The translations under genes and the position numbers were made by a program. From the NCBI RefSeq assembly GCF_049276915.1, contig NZ_JBASXK010000166.1, positions 1 to 7,477 on the forward strand: DNA of 7,477 bases, given 5' to 3'. Positions within the stretch are counted from its first letter, which is position 1. Every line of letters begins with the position of its first letter. A model generated the notes under the pieces. That model made no database searches, was not told the DNA's origin, and saw nothing but the letters and a program-made list of their open reading frames with translations. The stretch comes from Aestuariivita sp049276915. GTDB taxonomy: Bacteria > Pseudomonadota > Alphaproteobacteria > Rhodobacterales > Rhodobacteraceae. Shown here one piece after another: positions 6,480 through 7,477 of this stretch.

Positions 6480-7477
6480 TCGGGTTGCTGTCCCCCCTGT
6501 CGTTGATGCTGCTGTGCTGGACCCTCACCGGTTTGATCGGAGGCTATACACTTGCGCATCTCGACCAGCTTGAACTGGTCCAGATCTTCCTGCGCCGCGA
6601 AGGGTTGGATCTGGGAGCCTTCAGCATCATGGGAATGGTCTGGATAGGGATCGGCATGCTGAGTTACATCGTCGGCGATCTTGCAGCACGGATCACCCTG
6701 CCGCCACCGCGCTGCGCCCGGATTGATCTCGACCTCAACCGCGCTGCCCAGCTTACCTTCGCGATCAACCTGTTCCTGCTGGGCGTCACCGCCATGTGGA
6801 TCGCGACATCAGCCGCACAGAAGGGCGGGCTGATCCAACTTGCTGCCGCTGTCTATGTCGACAACCTGACCACCCGCGATCTTCTGCTTGAGAACAAGCT
6901 GTTCACCGGGATGCGCCTGTTCTATGCCGCGCTGCCTGCGACCGGCTGTCTGGCCGCCGCCATTCTGTGCGCACGCAGGCTCAGACGACAGTCGCGACGC
7001 CTGTGCCAGATCACCATCGCGCTGAACATCGCGGCTCTTTTCATCCTGCCCATCGTGATGAGCCAGCGCCTGCTGCTTCTGCAACTTGTGCTGGCCGCCT
7101 ATCTGGCCGCCTGCCTGGCAAAGGGGCGCATCTTTGGTCTGCCCTGGCTGAGCGTCGGTGTTGTATTGTTCCTGACCCTATGGCTGGCACGCGAAGCGGT
7201 GACCAATCCGTTCCATGACGGATCAACCACAGGGCTGGCCTTTCAGAAGTTGGCTTTTTACGTGGTCAACGACCTCTGGAACAGCTTTGCTCCGATCAGC
7301 CAGCCGATCCCCCACACCTATGGCAAGCTGACCTTTGAGGGGGTGATGTTCCTGACCTTCACGGATTCGTACTTCCTCTCGACACTGGACCCCAAGATGG
7401 AGCTGCTGGATACGGTTCTGGGCGGTGGAGAGTTTCCGTTCTTCACCTCGGCTTTCGTGGATTTCGGCCCTGCCATC
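6476..7477 (+). CDS. Wzy-like oligosaccharide repeat unit polymerase (3' end beyond the window)
   Basis: The frame stays open from a GTG at 6476 to the window edge (334 residues, no stop) and encodes a polytopic membrane protein. Hydrophobic segments lie at about 4-26, 47-69, 91-111, 146-166, 178-195, 198-215 and 219-238, followed by a long hydrophilic region with NPFHDGSTTG (244-253) and FYVVNDLWNSFAPI (261-274), then FTSAFVDFGPAI at the edge, which resembles the VDFG-type segment near the C-terminus of Wzy polymerases. An arginine follows a short loop at SQRLLL (196-201). Wzy enzymes join lipid-linked repeat units on the periplasmic face of the inner membrane. Sequence identity in this family is low, so the call rests on topology, these weak motifs and context. 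The GTG overlaps the sulfotransferase stop as GTGA; an internal ATG at 6506 is an alternative start but would cut into the first membrane segment. Confidence 0.75.
   Translation, partial: MIGLLSPLSLMLLCWTLTGLIGGYTLAHLDQLELVQIFLRREGLDLGAFSIMGMVWIGIGMLSYIVGDLAARITLPPPRCARIDLDLNRAAQLTFAINLFLLGVTAMWIATSAAQKGGLIQLAAAVYVDNLTTRDLLLENKLFTGMRLFYAALPATGCLAAAILCARRLRRQSRRLCQITIALNIAALFILPIVMSQRLLLLQLVLAAYLAACLAKGRIFGLPWLSVGVVLFLTLWLAREAVTNPFHDGSTTGLAFQKLAFYVVNDLWNSFAPISQPIPHTYGKLTFEGVMFLTFTDSYFLSTLDPKMELLDTVLGGGEFPFFTSAFVDFGPAI

Overview
The window looks like a chromosomal segment of an alphaproteobacterium, most likely Rhodobacteraceae (roseobacter type). The grounds are a GC content I estimate by eye at about 60%, an alphaproteobacterial-style MotB N-terminus next to flgE, an ADCK3-like ABC1 kinase, and TTAA-N7-TTAA elements of the kind bound by CtrA. 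No taxonomic search was possible. Coding density is high: no gene-free stretch exceeds about 150 bases, and I see no RNA gene, insertion sequence, CRISPR array or phage trace.

Left part (1-1884, minus strand): the edge of a flagellar cluster. motB (stator) is followed after 99 bases by flgE (hook protein), which runs off the left edge of the window. Middle (2034-3350, plus strand): a divergently transcribed ABC1/ADCK3-like atypical kinase, with a 149-base gap to motB. It ends tail-to-tail with the next block, the two coding regions overlapping by 10 bases.

Right part (3341-7477): a polysaccharide locus of two divergent transcription units. Leftward are two GT4-type glycosyltransferases joined by an ATGA overlap. 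Rightward are a PAPS-dependent sulfotransferase and a Wzy-like multi-membrane-span polymerase joined by a GTGA overlap; the polymerase runs off the right edge. Together they suggest a surface or exported polysaccharide that is assembled by cytoplasmic glycosyltransferases, polymerised at the membrane, and possibly sulfated.

The most notable signal is regulatory. The 131-base gap between the two polysaccharide units holds two exact TTAA-N7-TTAA elements, the full CtrA consensus. One-mismatch versions lie upstream of flgE and motB. By my reading all six TTAA tetramers in the window fall in these three gaps and none in coding sequence. This suggests that flagellar genes and a putatively sulfated polysaccharide share CtrA-type control, a possible motile-to-sessile coordination. 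The motif matches are seen directly; CtrA binding and the link between the two functions are inference.
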